Positions 9,725 to 19,446 of a DNA stretch of 64,000 nucleotides are shown in pieces. The DNA is from Ignavibacteriaceae bacterium (GTDB lineage Bacteria; Bacteroidota; Ignavibacteria; Ignavibacteriales; Ignavibacteriaceae), in the NCBI GenBank assembly GCA_013042995.1, contig JABDPB010000105.1:1-64000 (forward strand). Reading direction: 5' to 3'. A program made the position numbers and the translations under genes. The notes under the pieces are model-generated. The model made no database searches and was not told the DNA's origin. It saw only the letters and a program-made list of their open reading frames with translations. Position 1 is the stretch's first letter. The number at the start of each line of letters is the position of its first letter.

Positions 9725-9745
9725 AATGAAATACTTTATTTCATT
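9725..9745 (+). promoter_or_regulatory. AT-rich leader hairpin 17 bases before rng
   Basis: AATGAAATA-CTT-TATTTCATT is a perfect 9-bp stem with a 3-base loop, in the 210-base gap between pnp and rng. The ORF called at 9606-9860 runs through it but looks spurious. A second, weaker stem (AACAG / CTGTT) lies at about 9628-9653. Position and perfection suggest an RNA element controlling rng, since RNase E of E. coli autoregulates through its leader. This is inferred by analogy. Confidence 0.4.
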
Positions 9746-9762
9746 AAGAGAGTTTTTACAAA

Positions 9763-11316
9763 ATGTTAAAGGAAATTATAATCAATTCCACTTCCACTCA
9801 AACGCGCGTGGCTATTACGGAAGATGGAAATTTAGTAGACTTCTTTGTAGATTATCCTGAAAACCGCAGGATGGTGGGGGACATTTATTTGGGGAGAATT
9901 GCCAGGGTGCTCCCTGGTATAAGAGCTGCATTTATTGATATTGGAATGAAGCACGATGCTTTTCTGCACTTTTCGGATATAGGTGAAAGAACTCAGCAGC
10001 TTCAGGATATGCTAGGCGATGAGGACTCAGAAGTAGATGATGAAGATGAAAACAACCATTCCGGATCAACATCGGAAACAACACAAACCACAATTCCTAC
10101 CCTAAAAAAGGGTCAGGATATTCTTATTCAAATAATTAAAGAGCCTGTTAATAATAAAGGAGTTAGAGTTACCTCATCAATTTCTTTACCCGGAAGATTT
10201 TGTGTATTACTTCCGTATGACAACAAAGTTGGAGTTTCGAAAAAACTAACAGACTATCGTGAAAGAAAGAGGCTCCGTTACATTGCACGTCAAATAATTC
10301 CACAGAACTGCGGTTTAATCATTCGCACAGTTGCACAGGGGCAGCCGGAAGATGCACTTAAAGATGATTTAACCCAACTTCTGAAAAAATGGAAAGAAAT
10401 TGAAAAGAGGGCTAAAAGCACCTCCCCACCGGAGCTTGTTTATCAAGATTTGAATACAACTGTAAGTGTAGTACGCGATTTATTCAATTCAGATGTATCT
10501 AAAATTTTTGTTGATTCTAAAAAACTGTACAAAGAAATAAAGAATTATTTGGGATTAGTTCAGCCCGATATGGCTGAAAAAGTTGAACCTTACAAATCGT
10601 CACACTCAATATTCGATTCCTTTAAAATTGATGAACAAATAAAAACTTTAATGGGGCGAAAAGTTCCACTGCCAAGCGGCGGCTATTTAATTATTGAACA
10701 CACTGAGGCAATGATTGTAATTGATGTGAACAGCGGAAGATATGCCAAAAGCAAGGAGCAGGAACTAAATTCACTTAAAACAGATCTTGAAGCAGCACGC
10801 GAAATTGTGCGCCAAACACGTTTACGTGATATTGGCGGAATTATAGTAGTAGATTTTATTGATTTGGAAGATGATAAAAATCGTAAAAAAGTTTACGATG
10901 AATTGAGAAAAGAATTTAGAAAAGACAGGGCCAAAGTTTCTATTTTACCTATGTCTGATTTTGGATTAATTCAAATTACAAGACAGCGAATTAGACAAAA
11001 TATCGTTCAGGCATTAAAAGAAACCTGTCCCGTTTGTCATGGAACAGGATTGCTTACAAAAAGCTCTCACGTAGTTTACGATTTGGAAACTCTTTTACGA
11101 AAACTTAAAATGCGTACGGGCGAAAGAAATTTGATTATAAAATGTCATCCCTCAACGGCAGCGAAGCTTAGGGAGGGAAAGATAAAATCTTTAATGAAAT
11201 TGCAGCTAAAGTTTTTTATTCGTATTAAACTGCAGGAAGATGAAGGTGTTGCACCTGATAGTTTTGTGTTTATTTCTGGCAAATCCGGTGATGATTTAAC
11301 TAAAGAGATTGAGTAG
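9763..11316 (+). CDS. rng: Ribonuclease E/G family endoribonuclease
   Basis: This 517-residue enzyme belongs to the Rne/Rng family, which cuts single-stranded AU-rich RNA and matures rRNA. It has an N-terminal S1-type domain (about 35-130) with an inserted acidic stretch ([11 protein letters not shown]), a catalytic domain with VIDVNSG and [10 protein letters not shown] carrying the metal-binding aspartates, and the zinc-link motif CPVCHGTG. It lacks the long C-terminal scaffold of E. coli RNase E and is nearer in size to RNase G. It follows pnp. Confidence 0.93.
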   Translation: MLKEIIINSTSTQTRVAITEDGNLVDFFVDYPENRRMVGDIYLGRIARVLPGIRAAFIDIGMKHDAFLHFSDIGERTQQLQDMLGDEDSEVDDEDENNHSGSTSETTQTTIPTLKKGQDILIQIIKEPVNNKGVRVTSSISLPGRFCVLLPYDNKVGVSKKLTDYRERKRLRYIARQIIPQNCGLIIRTVAQGQPEDALKDDLTQLLKKWKEIEKRAKSTSPPELVYQDLNTTVSVVRDLFNSDVSKIFVDSKKLYKEIKNYLGLVQPDMAEKVEPYKSSHSIFDSFKIDEQIKTLMGRKVPLPSGGYLIIEHTEAMIVIDVNSGRYAKSKEQELNSLKTDLEAAREIVRQTRLRDIGGIIVVDFIDLEDDKNRKKVYDELRKEFRKDRAKVSILPMSDFGLIQITRQRIRQNIVQALKETCPVCHGTGLLTKSSHVVYDLETLLRKLKMRTGERNLIIKCHPSTAAKLREGKIKSLMKLQLKFFIRIKLQEDEGVAPDSFVFISGKSGDDLTKEIE

Positions 11317-11354
11317 TTTTAAGTATTATCAAGTATTTTTTTTGGAGATGCATA

Positions 11355-11999
11355 ATGAAGTTTTTTATCGACACAGCAAACTTAAATGAAATAAAAGAAG
11401 CTGCGGCTCTGGGAATTTTAGATGGTGTGACAACTAATCCTTCGCTGGTTGCAAAAGAGAGAAAAGATTTCAAAACACTCTTGGATGAAATCTTAAAACT
11501 TGTTGATGGTCCAATAAGTGCTGAAGTTATTTCAACTGATTATGACGGTATTTTAAAAGAAGCCAAGGACCTCGCATCAATTCATGATAATATTGTAGTA
11601 AAGGTTCCATTAATAAAAGAAGGTTTAAAGGCAGTTAAAACTTTAAGTGATGAGGGCGTGAAAGTAAATGTAACGTTGTGTTTTTCTCCTACCCAAGCAC
11701 TGCTTGCTGCGAAGGCAGGTGCCGCTTACATAAGTCCATTTATCGGTAGACTTGATGATATAAGTTCAAATGGAATGGAACTAATTTCGCAGGTTGTCCA
11801 GATTTACAACAATTATAATTTCGATACCGAAGTTCTCGTTGCAAGTGTTCGGCATCCGATGCACGTTGCAGAAGCAGCACTAATTGGTGCAGATGTTTGT
11901 ACAATACCTTTCGCTGTAATAAATAAACTTTTCAATCATCCGCTTACAGATATTGGATTGGATAAGTTCTTAAGTGATTGGAAGAAATTAAAAACTTAA
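11355..11999 (+). CDS. fsa: Fructose-6-phosphate aldolase / small transaldolase
   Basis: The 214-residue protein starts [10 protein letters not shown] and has [13 protein letters not shown], hallmarks of the short TalC/Fsa class of transaldolases. The Schiff-base lysine is expected in VVKVPL, followed by [19 protein letters not shown] and SPFIGRLDD. It either transfers dihydroxyacetone in the pentose phosphate pathway or cleaves fructose-6-phosphate; sequence alone does not separate the two. GGAG lies 8 bases before the ATG. Confidence 0.93.
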   Translation: MKFFIDTANLNEIKEAAALGILDGVTTNPSLVAKERKDFKTLLDEILKLVDGPISAEVISTDYDGILKEAKDLASIHDNIVVKVPLIKEGLKAVKTLSDEGVKVNVTLCFSPTQALLAAKAGAAYISPFIGRLDDISSNGMELISQVVQIYNNYNFDTEVLVASVRHPMHVAEAALIGADVCTIPFAVINKLFNHPLTDIGLDKFLSDWKKLKT

Positions 12000-12034
12000 A
12001 CCGGACTATTTTTGAAAAACTTCAAGCTTAATAA

Positions 12035-13117
12035 ATGAAAAAAACTGCGTTTTATAATATTCATAAAAAACTTGGTGCAAAGCTGGTAGATTTTGCCGGG
12101 TTTGATATGCCAATTCAGTATTCATCAATCATTGCAGAGCATAAAGCTGTGCGCACTTCGGTTGGAATATTCGATGTTTCACACATGGGGGAGGTTTTCA
12201 TTTCCGGCAACAAAGCACTTGAGTTTGTTCAGCATATAACTGTGAACGATGCATCAACCCTTTCTCCCGGTAGAGTGCAGTATTCGGCAATGTGCTATCC
12301 TGATGGGGGAATTGTCGATGATTTACTTGTTTATAAATTAAGTGATGATGAATTTATGCTTGTCGTTAATGCTTCCAATATTGATAAAGATTACAAATGG
12401 ATGATAGAGAACAATAAACTTGATGTTAAAATTGATAATCAAAGCAGTGACTATTCACTTATTGCTGTTCAAGGGCCGAATTCACATAAAGTAGTACAAA
12501 AAGTTGTTAATGATAACATTGATTTGGAATACTATCACTTTAAGAAAGAAAAAATAGCAGGGACAGATGTAATTCTTTCGAGAACAGGATACACAGGGGA
12601 GATTGGATACGAAATCTACTTTAAAGGAAATGAATTTGAAGCAGAAAAAATCTGGACAGAAATATTTGAAGCTGGAAAGGAATTTAATATTCAGCCAGCA
12701 GGATTAGCTGCAAGAGATTCACTCCGTTTGGAAATGGGGTTCTGTTTGTACGGAAATGATATTGATAAAACAACAAACACAATTGAAGCCGGACTTGGTT
12801 GGATTACCAAACTAAAGAAAGGTAATTTTATTGGTCGTGAAGCTCTGCAGAAGTTTAAAGATGATGGGGTAATAAGAAAATTAGTTGGGATGATTTCCGA
12901 TGAAAAAATTTTTCCCAGAAAAGACTATCCAGTTTATGTAAGTGGAAAAGGTGTTGGATCTGTTACCAGCGGAACTGTTAGCCCTATTCTTGAAAAACCG
13001 ATTGCTCTCGGCTACGTGGAAAAAGAGTATAGTAATCATGATACAGAAATAAGCTTCTTGATTAGAGGAAAAGAGATTTCTGCTAAGGTTGTTAAACTTC
13101 CATTTATAAAAAAATAA
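12035..13117 (+). CDS. gcvT: Glycine cleavage system T protein (aminomethyltransferase)
   Basis: GcvT takes the aminomethyl group from the lipoyl H protein and passes the one-carbon unit to tetrahydrofolate, releasing ammonia. The 360-residue protein has the expected GIFDVSHMGEV near residue 43, GYTGEIGYEI near 190 and AARDSLRLEMGFCLYG near 230. Its length is standard. No gcvH or gcvP is in the window. It is followed 15 bases later by comB and then ftsK. Confidence 0.96.
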   Translation: MKKTAFYNIHKKLGAKLVDFAGFDMPIQYSSIIAEHKAVRTSVGIFDVSHMGEVFISGNKALEFVQHITVNDASTLSPGRVQYSAMCYPDGGIVDDLLVYKLSDDEFMLVVNASNIDKDYKWMIENNKLDVKIDNQSSDYSLIAVQGPNSHKVVQKVVNDNIDLEYYHFKKEKIAGTDVILSRTGYTGEIGYEIYFKGNEFEAEKIWTEIFEAGKEFNIQPAGLAARDSLRLEMGFCLYGNDIDKTTNTIEAGLGWITKLKKGNFIGREALQKFKDDGVIRKLVGMISDEKIFPRKDYPVYVSGKGVGSVTSGTVSPILEKPIALGYVEKEYSNHDTEISFLIRGKEISAKVVKLPFIKK

Positions 13118-13132
13118 ATCTCAAATTGCTGT

Positions 13133-13855
13133 ATGAAATTAAATGTTCTGTTCTCCCCGGGTAACACAGATGAATTATATTTTACTGGTAAAACCACTGT
13201 TGTAATTGATGTATTAAGGGCTTCCACAACTATTGTTGAAGCATTAAAAAATGGAGCAAAAGATGTTGTCCCTGTTGCAACAGTAGAGTTTGCAGTTAAA
13301 ATATCGGGTGGAATGTTTTGCGGACAGACACTATTGGGCGGGGAAAGAAATACAAAAAAAATAGAAGGCTTCGCTTTAGGAAATTCTCCACTTGAGTATA
13401 AAAGCGAAATCGTGAACGGAAAATCAATTGTCTTTTATTCAACTAACGGAACAAAGGCAATTGTAAAAGCAAAATTTTCCGAACATTTATTTATAAGTGC
13501 TTTAACTAATATGAATGCAGTTGCTAAACATCTGCTTGAACTTGGAAGCGACTGTGTTATTTTGTGTGCAGGCAATAATAATTTATTCAGTTTAGAAGAT
13601 TCTGTTTGTGCGGGAGCTTTAATTGAAGAAATAATTAATCTTGAAAAAACTGTTCTACTTTCCGATTCTGCTAAAGCAGCGCTTGGGTTAAATAAATCAT
13701 TTGGGAAAAATAAATTCAACACCCTTACAGAATCAGAACACGGAAAAATTCTAATTAAAAATGGTTTCAATAAGGATTTGGAATTTTGCAGTAAAGAAAA
13801 TAATGCCAATGTTGTTCCTGTTTATTCCAACAGTGTCATAAAAACTTTGGGCTGA
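13133..13855 (+). CDS. comB: Probable 2-phosphosulfolactate phosphatase (ComB)
   Basis: ComB hydrolyses 2-phosphosulfolactate to sulfolactate, a step of coenzyme M synthesis in archaea. The 240-residue product matches the family in layout: VVIDVLRAST near residue 24, GGERNTKK near 69, LGNSPLEY, FYSTNGTKA, and LCAGNNN...LEDSVCAGAL. Homologues occur in many bacteria that make no coenzyme M. No ComA, ComC or other sulfolactate gene is in the window. The family is clear, but the true substrate here is open. Confidence 0.8.
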   Translation: MKLNVLFSPGNTDELYFTGKTTVVIDVLRASTTIVEALKNGAKDVVPVATVEFAVKISGGMFCGQTLLGGERNTKKIEGFALGNSPLEYKSEIVNGKSIVFYSTNGTKAIVKAKFSEHLFISALTNMNAVAKHLLELGSDCVILCAGNNNLFSLEDSVCAGALIEEIINLEKTVLLSDSAKAALGLNKSFGKNKFNTLTESEHGKILIKNGFNKDLEFCSKENNANVVPVYSNSVIKTLG

Positions 13856-13862
13856 TTATTAA

Positions 13863-16280
13863 ATGGCTGTAAGGCGAAAGAAAAATACTCTTAAAAAAAG
13901 TAATAACAGCGAGGGTAAGTACTTTAGTATTTCTGCCGATAAAAAGAAAAAAATTATTGGCATATTTTTAATACTGTTTTCAATTTTTCTTTTTCTTTCC
14001 ATCGTTTCTTACGACAGAAGAGATGAAGTATATATTGCGTACTCTATTTTTCATGGGGGTATTGATACTTATAACTGGCTTGGAATAGTTGGAGCAAAAT
14101 TTTCACATTTCTTTATTAAGCTTACTATCGGATTTTTTTCTGTCGTTTTCCCCGCGGTGCTGTTTCTTTGGGGAGTTTCTCTCTTCAAAAAAGTATCGTT
14201 TAAGGTTCTAATTCATTCAACTAATCTATTAATTCTTTTTGGACTGATATTAGCCACATTTTTTACTGTTATAAAGTCGAGTTTCAACCTCTTTCTAGCA
14301 ACTTATGAATTAAGGGGAAATATTGGGGAGTCAATTGGTGAACTGCTGATAGGACTAATTGGCGGGATTGGCAGTGTGCTTTTGCTTCTGTTTATTTCGA
14401 TATCCATTCTAATTTTTGCATTCGATATAAAATTTGAAAAAATATTTAATTTTATTAAAAGTGTATTTGAAAGAAAACCTGAAGACAAAGTAAAAATTAT
14501 AAGAAAAGATGAACAATCATCTAATCTTGAAAAGATCAAAAAACTAAGATCGAAGAAGAAAAAAGATGGTAAAGATGAAACATCCCTGCCTACCGCAGAA
14601 GATCTAATGCAGGAAGAAGCCGATTCACAAACAAGTATTCGAATCATCAGAAAAGATGAACCAGATGCTCCGGAAGATGATGAAGTTATTGTAGAAGAAA
14701 GAAAAAAAGTTGATCTCAAAAAAACCGGTGAAGCACCGCAAAAAGAGGCAACTGAAAGTAAAGAAGACAAACTTCCGGAACCATGGGAAGAAGAAATTGA
14801 ATATGAACTACCCAAACTAGACCTGCTGCAGCCTGCTGTAAATGAAGATATCAAAGTAGAAGAAAATGAATTAACGACAAACGCAAATCTGCTTAAAGAA
14901 AAACTGAAACTTTTTGATATTGATATTCAGGATATTTCTGTAACACCAGGCCCTGTTGTTACGCTTTATGAAATTGTTCCAGCGCCTGGAGTTAAAATTA
15001 GCAAGATAGTAGGATTGGAAAATGATATCGCTCTTGCGCTTGCTGCAAAGGGAATTAGAATTATTGCACCAATTCCGGGTAAAGGAGCCATTGGCGTAGA
15101 AATTCCAAACGCGGAGCCTGCAATTGTAAAAGCGAGATCGGTTTTAAATAAAGTTATTGATACAAAGATGCAACTTCCTCTTTCACTGGGTAAAACAATA
15201 AGCGGAGATGTTTATCTGACCGATTTATCATTAATGCCGCATTTGCTTATAGCGGGTTCAACTGGAAGCGGAAAAAGCGTTGGGATAAATATGATTATAA
15301 GTAGTTTGCTTTATTCCAAAATTCCTGCAGATGTAAAATTCATTTTAATTGATCCGAAAAAAATTGAGCTGTCGTTTTATAACAAACTAAGAAGACACTA
15401 TTTAGCAGTATCACCCGATCTGGATGAAGACATAATTACAGTTCCACAAAACGCCGTACTTGCATTGAAGTCAGTAGAGATTGAAATGGAAAAAAGATAT
15501 GATAGACTTGCAAAAGCCGGAGTACGCAACATAGTTGATTACAACAAAAAAATAGACAATCCTAAAACAAAACCTCACGATACAGAAACAATCAAACATC
15601 ATCATCTGCCATACTTAATTGTAATAATAGATGAGCTTGCCGATTTAATGATCACTGCAGGTAAAGATGTTGAAGGACCGATTACGAGGCTTGCACAGCT
15701 TGCACGTGCAGTTGGAATTCATCTTGTGCTAGCTACGCAGAGACCATCGGTTAATGTTATTACTGGTGTGATTAAAGCAAACTTCAGTTCAAGAATTGCG
15801 TATCAGGTTGCAACTAAAATCGATTCGCGTACAATACTAGATACAAACGGTGCGGAGCAACTACTTGGTAGAGGGGATATGCTCTTTCTGCCAACTGGTT
15901 CACCAAAACCAATTAGAATACAAAATGCTTTTATTACTACGGAGGAAGTTGAGGATTTAACTAATTATGTTTATTCTCAGCAGTCATATTCAAAACCGTA
16001 CTATCTACCTTCAATTTATGACAAGAAAAAAGACACGTCAACTGGTTTTTATGCTGATTTAGATCCGATGTTTGAGGAGGCAGCACGCGTTATTGTTCGC
16101 CATCAGCAGGGTTCTGTTTCTTTACTGCAAAGGAAGTTAAAACTTGGATACTCCAGGGCGGCAAGAATTGTTGATCAGCTTGAAGATGCAGGCATTGTTG
16201 GACCAAACGACGGAAGTAAAGCACGCCAGGTTTTAATTGAAAATGACGAACAACTTGAATCTGTTCTAAGAACAATATAA
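13863..16280 (+). CDS. ftsK: DNA translocase FtsK/SpoIIIE
   Basis: FtsK pumps chromosomal DNA through the division septum and helps resolve chromosome dimers with Xer recombinases. The 805-residue protein has four membrane segments in the first 190 residues, a charged linker (about 195-330), the motor with Walker A AGSTGSGKS and Walker B VIIDELADLM, and a C-terminal winged-helix gamma domain (about 730-800) that reads DNA polarity sites. It starts 7 bases after comB. A Xer recombinase is encoded about 22 kb downstream. Confidence 0.97.
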   Translation: MAVRRKKNTLKKSNNSEGKYFSISADKKKKIIGIFLILFSIFLFLSIVSYDRRDEVYIAYSIFHGGIDTYNWLGIVGAKFSHFFIKLTIGFFSVVFPAVLFLWGVSLFKKVSFKVLIHSTNLLILFGLILATFFTVIKSSFNLFLATYELRGNIGESIGELLIGLIGGIGSVLLLLFISISILIFAFDIKFEKIFNFIKSVFERKPEDKVKIIRKDEQSSNLEKIKKLRSKKKKDGKDETSLPTAEDLMQEEADSQTSIRIIRKDEPDAPEDDEVIVEERKKVDLKKTGEAPQKEATESKEDKLPEPWEEEIEYELPKLDLLQPAVNEDIKVEENELTTNANLLKEKLKLFDIDIQDISVTPGPVVTLYEIVPAPGVKISKIVGLENDIALALAAKGIRIIAPIPGKGAIGVEIPNAEPAIVKARSVLNKVIDTKMQLPLSLGKTISGDVYLTDLSLMPHLLIAGSTGSGKSVGINMIISSLLYSKIPADVKFILIDPKKIELSFYNKLRRHYLAVSPDLDEDIITVPQNAVLALKSVEIEMEKRYDRLAKAGVRNIVDYNKKIDNPKTKPHDTETIKHHHLPYLIVIIDELADLMITAGKDVEGPITRLAQLARAVGIHLVLATQRPSVNVITGVIKANFSSRIAYQVATKIDSRTILDTNGAEQLLGRGDMLFLPTGSPKPIRIQNAFITTEEVEDLTNYVYSQQSYSKPYYLPSIYDKKKDTSTGFYADLDPMFEEAARVIVRHQQGSVSLLQRKLKLGYSRAARIVDQLEDAGIVGPNDGSKARQVLIENDEQLESVLRTI

Positions 16281-16290
16281 GGGCAAAATT

Positions 16291-16899
16291 ATGAAAAAGA
16301 TTAGTCTATTAGTGGTATTTATTCCATTTATCTTTTATAGTATAGCATTAGCCCAGCCGGATGCACAACAAAAATTAGATGAGCTTCAATCAAAATTTGA
16401 TTCAATTAAAGACTTATCAGCAGACATCACGCAGTCGATTGGTGGCAAAGCAAACCTCACCGGCAAAATATTTTATCAAAAAGAAAACAAGTTAAGGTTT
16501 GAATTTAAAAATATTTTAATTGTATCGGATGGCGAGACTTCGTGGAATTATAATAAAAGAGACAACAAAGTTATTGTTACAAACTTTGAAAACGAAGGAA
16601 CAAACATTCTTTCAATTGAAGAGTTGATTTACGAGTATCCCAAAGAATGTGATATTAGCTCTTACGAATTTGAAGGGCAGACAGTTCTGGAATTTGTTCC
16701 GAACAGTTCAACGCTAAATTTCAGTTCAATTAAACTTTGGATTAATGAAGAACACTTAGTAACCCGTGCACTGTTTGAAGACCCTGCAACAGGTTTAGTT
16801 CAGATTGATCTTTCAAATTATCGACTAAATTCAAATTTACCTGCAAACTACTTTTCATTTAAACCACCAGTAGAGAGCGAAATTATTGACCTCAGATAA
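16291..16899 (+). CDS. lolA: Outer-membrane lipoprotein carrier protein LolA-like
   Basis: LolA shuttles lipoproteins across the periplasm. The 202-residue protein has a signal peptide cut near ALAQP (about residue 22), then the LolA beta-sheet pattern: LQSKFDSIKDLSADITQS, GKIFYQKENKLRFEF, and SDGETSWNYNKRDNKVIV. The length is right. It starts 10 bases after ftsK and overlaps the next gene by 14 bases. No LolB or LolCDE is in the window; many Bacteroidota have LolA without a recognisable LolB. Confidence 0.85.
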   Translation: MKKISLLVVFIPFIFYSIALAQPDAQQKLDELQSKFDSIKDLSADITQSIGGKANLTGKIFYQKENKLRFEFKNILIVSDGETSWNYNKRDNKVIVTNFENEGTNILSIEELIYEYPKECDISSYEFEGQTVLEFVPNSSTLNFSSIKLWINEEHLVTRALFEDPATGLVQIDLSNYRLNSNLPANYFSFKPPVESEIIDLR

Positions 16900-17932
16900 T
16901 ACAAAAAAAATACCAGCGCTAAGAGGCATTTTTAATTTTGTTATTTCTATCGGATTAGCTGCGCTTTTTCTTTACCTTGCTTTTTATGACGTAGACTTTA
17001 GCGAGGTTTTACAAATAGTTTCACACGCATCTATTTTTTGGATGATAGGATTTATTCTTTTATCAATGTCTGGTCACGTTGTTAGGACTGTTAGGTGGAA
17101 AGTAATTCTACATTCAGTAAAACCTGATGCTAAAATCAAGCATCTTTTTGGTGCTTTAATGGTGGGATACGGAGTAAACTGTATTACACCAAAACTCGGA
17201 GAAGTTACACGTGCAATGCTAATCGGTAAGTGGGAAAACTTATCACGCTCTTCAATGTTCGGAACTGTTATAGTTGAAAGAGTAATTGATATTTTGTCAT
17301 TAGGTGCAGCTGTCTTGGTCTCTGCATTTATTTGGAGCTCAAGTTTGTACGAAAGTTTTCCTTGGCTTAAATCTACACTTTATGTCTCTGCAATTTTGAT
17401 GATTATTGTTTTGACTCTCATTTATCTTTCCGTGAAGTTTAAAGAAAAATTTTATGGTGCGATTCTAAAAATTATCGGCAAGCTTTCAGTTAAATTATCC
17501 GATCGCTTGGGTTACATTTTTGAAATGCTGATTCAAGGATTTACAAGTTTAAAAGGAGCTCGCAATTATTTGTTGACTGCTTTGCTTTCCATTCTTTTGC
17601 TTATTGTTTATGCCTTGGCTGCTTTTGTAGGATTTTATATGCTTGATATGCAAAACGTTACATTAACAATGGGATGGGTCCTAATGAGTATAAGCGCAAT
17701 TGGTACTGTTATTCCCACACCGGGTGCAACCGGCTCGTATCATGCACTTGCAAAAAGTACACTTGTTTTATTGTTTGGATTTGGAGAAACAATTAGTGCA
17801 GCTTATGCTTTTCTAACTCACATCATATCATACATTTTATTTATTTTAATTGCTTTAATAATGTTTTTGATACTAAATAAGCAACACATAAATCTTTTCA
17901 AATATTTAAAAACAAACAATGATAAAAAATGA
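16886..17932 (+). CDS. YbhN/LPG-synthase-type membrane protein, possible lipid flippase
   Basis: This 348-residue protein has about eight membrane segments and belongs to the UPF0104 / lysylphosphatidylglycerol-synthase transmembrane family. Typical signs are KLGEVTRAMLIGKW in the first third, the pair VIVERVIDIL, and PTPGATGSYHALA near residue 277. Members without the C-terminal aminoacyl-transfer domain, like this one, are suspected lipid or glycan carriers. It overlaps lolA by 14 bases and the next gene by 4 (ATGA), so the run is an operon. The function is not proven for this subfamily. Confidence 0.8.
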   Translation: MTSDNTKKIPALRGIFNFVISIGLAALFLYLAFYDVDFSEVLQIVSHASIFWMIGFILLSMSGHVVRTVRWKVILHSVKPDAKIKHLFGALMVGYGVNCITPKLGEVTRAMLIGKWENLSRSSMFGTVIVERVIDILSLGAAVLVSAFIWSSSLYESFPWLKSTLYVSAILMIIVLTLIYLSVKFKEKFYGAILKIIGKLSVKLSDRLGYIFEMLIQGFTSLKGARNYLLTALLSILLLIVYALAAFVGFYMLDMQNVTLTMGWVLMSISAIGTVIPTPGATGSYHALAKSTLVLLFGFGETISAAYAFLTHIISYILFILIALIMFLILNKQHINLFKYLKTNNDKK

Positions 17933-18591
17933 AAAAAATAGTTTTACTTCTCTCATTTATTGTTTTCAATTTTAATATTCTTGCACAAGTTGAATTAAAA
18001 GGATCGATGGGAATTAATTTTTTAAGTATTCCATCTTTACAGGATTATATTAATCAAAACTTTGCCCCATCAAACTCACAATTGGCAACTTTTAATTCTG
18101 CAGTTATTTTTGCGGGAGAAATCGGAACCTTTGTTAATAATAATTTTGAAGTTTCACTCGAAGTCCCGTATCAAATTTATTCTTATACAGAAAACATTGG
18201 GTTAGGACAATACGAATTAGCTTATAATTTAATCCCTCCTTCTGTTTTAGCGTACTACGTAATTAACGGAAATGGTTACAACTTCAAATTCGGGGGTGGA
18301 GTAGGGCCACGTTTTGTTAGTGTAACTGAAAAGAAAAAATGGCAGGGCTCTGAGGTATCGTTTAGTACTATCGGTTTTGGCGGATTGCTGCGCATTGAAG
18401 GAAATACTGCTCTGAGTGATAATGTTTATGCAAATATCGGTGTTGATTTACGGTATGATGTAAACGGCGAACCCGAAGACGGTAGTGGTAACAAACTTCC
18501 AAATGTTGTTCAAAATGAAGTGGTAAACATTAACACCTTATCAATGGGTTTGCGTTTGGGCATTTCATATTTAATCGGTGGAACTAATTGA
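17929..18591 (+). CDS. Exported beta-barrel-like protein of unknown function
   Basis: The 220-residue product begins with a signal peptide (MKKIVLLLSFIVFNFNILAQ, cut about residue 19). The rest alternates polar and aromatic residues in strand-like stretches, with glycine-rich turns (FKFGGGVGPRF) and a final strand LRLGISYLIGG, as in small outer-membrane barrels such as the OmpW or opacity-porin types. I do not recognise a specific family. It overlaps its upstream neighbour by 4 bases, and its TGA overlaps the TTG of uppP. It may be an outer-membrane partner in this envelope operon. Confidence 0.6.
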   Translation: MKKIVLLLSFIVFNFNILAQVELKGSMGINFLSIPSLQDYINQNFAPSNSQLATFNSAVIFAGEIGTFVNNNFEVSLEVPYQIYSYTENIGLGQYELAYNLIPPSVLAYYVINGNGYNFKFGGGVGPRFVSVTEKKKWQGSEVSFSTIGFGGLLRIEGNTALSDNVYANIGVDLRYDVNGEPEDGSGNKLPNVVQNEVVNINTLSMGLRLGISYLIGGTN

Positions 18592-19436
18592 GTATTATCG
18601 AATCAATTCTTTTAGGAATAGTTCAGGGTTTATCTGAGTTTCTTCCGATCAGCAGCACCGGACATGTAACTCTCGTTGGAAAACTTTTAAATCTTGTACC
18701 TGAAGATCATCCGGAGAGTTGGACAGCCTTTATTGCGGTTATACAGCTTGGCACAATGGCTGCAGTACTTGTTTATTTTGCAAAAGATATAATAAATATT
18801 ATAAAAGATTTCTTCAAAGAAAATCTATTTGAAAGAAAAAAATTTTCAGCACAAAATATTAATGCTCGGCTTGGCTGGCTTGTAATTATTGGAACAATTC
18901 CAGTTGTAATTATAGGGTTATTGTTTGAAGATATCATTGAGGGTTCGCTGACAAAAAATCTTTATGTAATTTCTTTTAGTCTTATCGGATTGGCAATTAT
19001 TCTGGCTGCTGCCGAAAAATTTTCAAAACTAAAAAAAAATATGAACGATATTACAGTAAAGGATTCAATAATCATTGGAATCGCACAGGCTTTTGCCCTA
19101 ATCCCCGGTTCATCAAGATCAGGGACAACAATTACCGGTGGTTTGTTTTTAGGTCTGAAAAGAGATGTTGCCGCAAGGTTTTCTTTTTTGCTAAGTATTC
19201 CTGCAGTGCTAGCCAGCGGATTATTCGAGCTGTTTGATTCATTAGACTATTTAACCGCTTCGATGATGATAAATCTCGCTGTTGCAACAATTGTTTCAGG
19301 AATAAGTGGTTATCTTGCAATTGATTTTCTACTTAAATATTTAAAAAAGCATACAACTTTTCTTTTTGTGTATTACCGAATTGCAATTGGAGTTTTTATT
19401 TTAATTTTATTATTTACAAATACAATAAAATCATAA
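18588..19436 (+). CDS. uppP: Undecaprenyl-diphosphatase UppP (BacA)
   Basis: UppP removes a phosphate from undecaprenyl diphosphate so that the lipid carrier can be reused for peptidoglycan and glycan synthesis. The 282-residue membrane protein has both family motifs: [13 protein letters not shown] near residue 14 and [13 protein letters not shown] near 170. The start is TTG at 18588, overlapping the TGA of the previous gene (TTGA). It gives the usual N-terminus [13 protein letters not shown], so I trust it. The gene closes a run of envelope genes. Confidence 0.95.
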   Translation: MSIIESILLGIVQGLSEFLPISSTGHVTLVGKLLNLVPEDHPESWTAFIAVIQLGTMAAVLVYFAKDIINIIKDFFKENLFERKKFSAQNINARLGWLVIIGTIPVVIIGLLFEDIIEGSLTKNLYVISFSLIGLAIILAAAEKFSKLKKNMNDITVKDSIIIGIAQAFALIPGSSRSGTTITGGLFLGLKRDVAARFSFLLSIPAVLASGLFELFDSLDYLTASMMINLAVATIVSGISGYLAIDFLLKYLKKHTTFLFVYYRIAIGVFILILLFTNTIKS

Positions 19437-19446
19437 AGGAGAAACT

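Noticed and set aside
9606-9860. 84-residue ORF on the plus strand before rng
   Set aside because: It overlaps the start of rng in another frame, is full of Phe/Tyr/Asn from AT-rich DNA, and has no recognisable domain or ribosome-binding site.
14303-14854. 183-residue minus-strand ORF inside ftsK
   Set aside because: It is antisense to the charged linker of FtsK and made mostly of Ser runs, a composition shadow.
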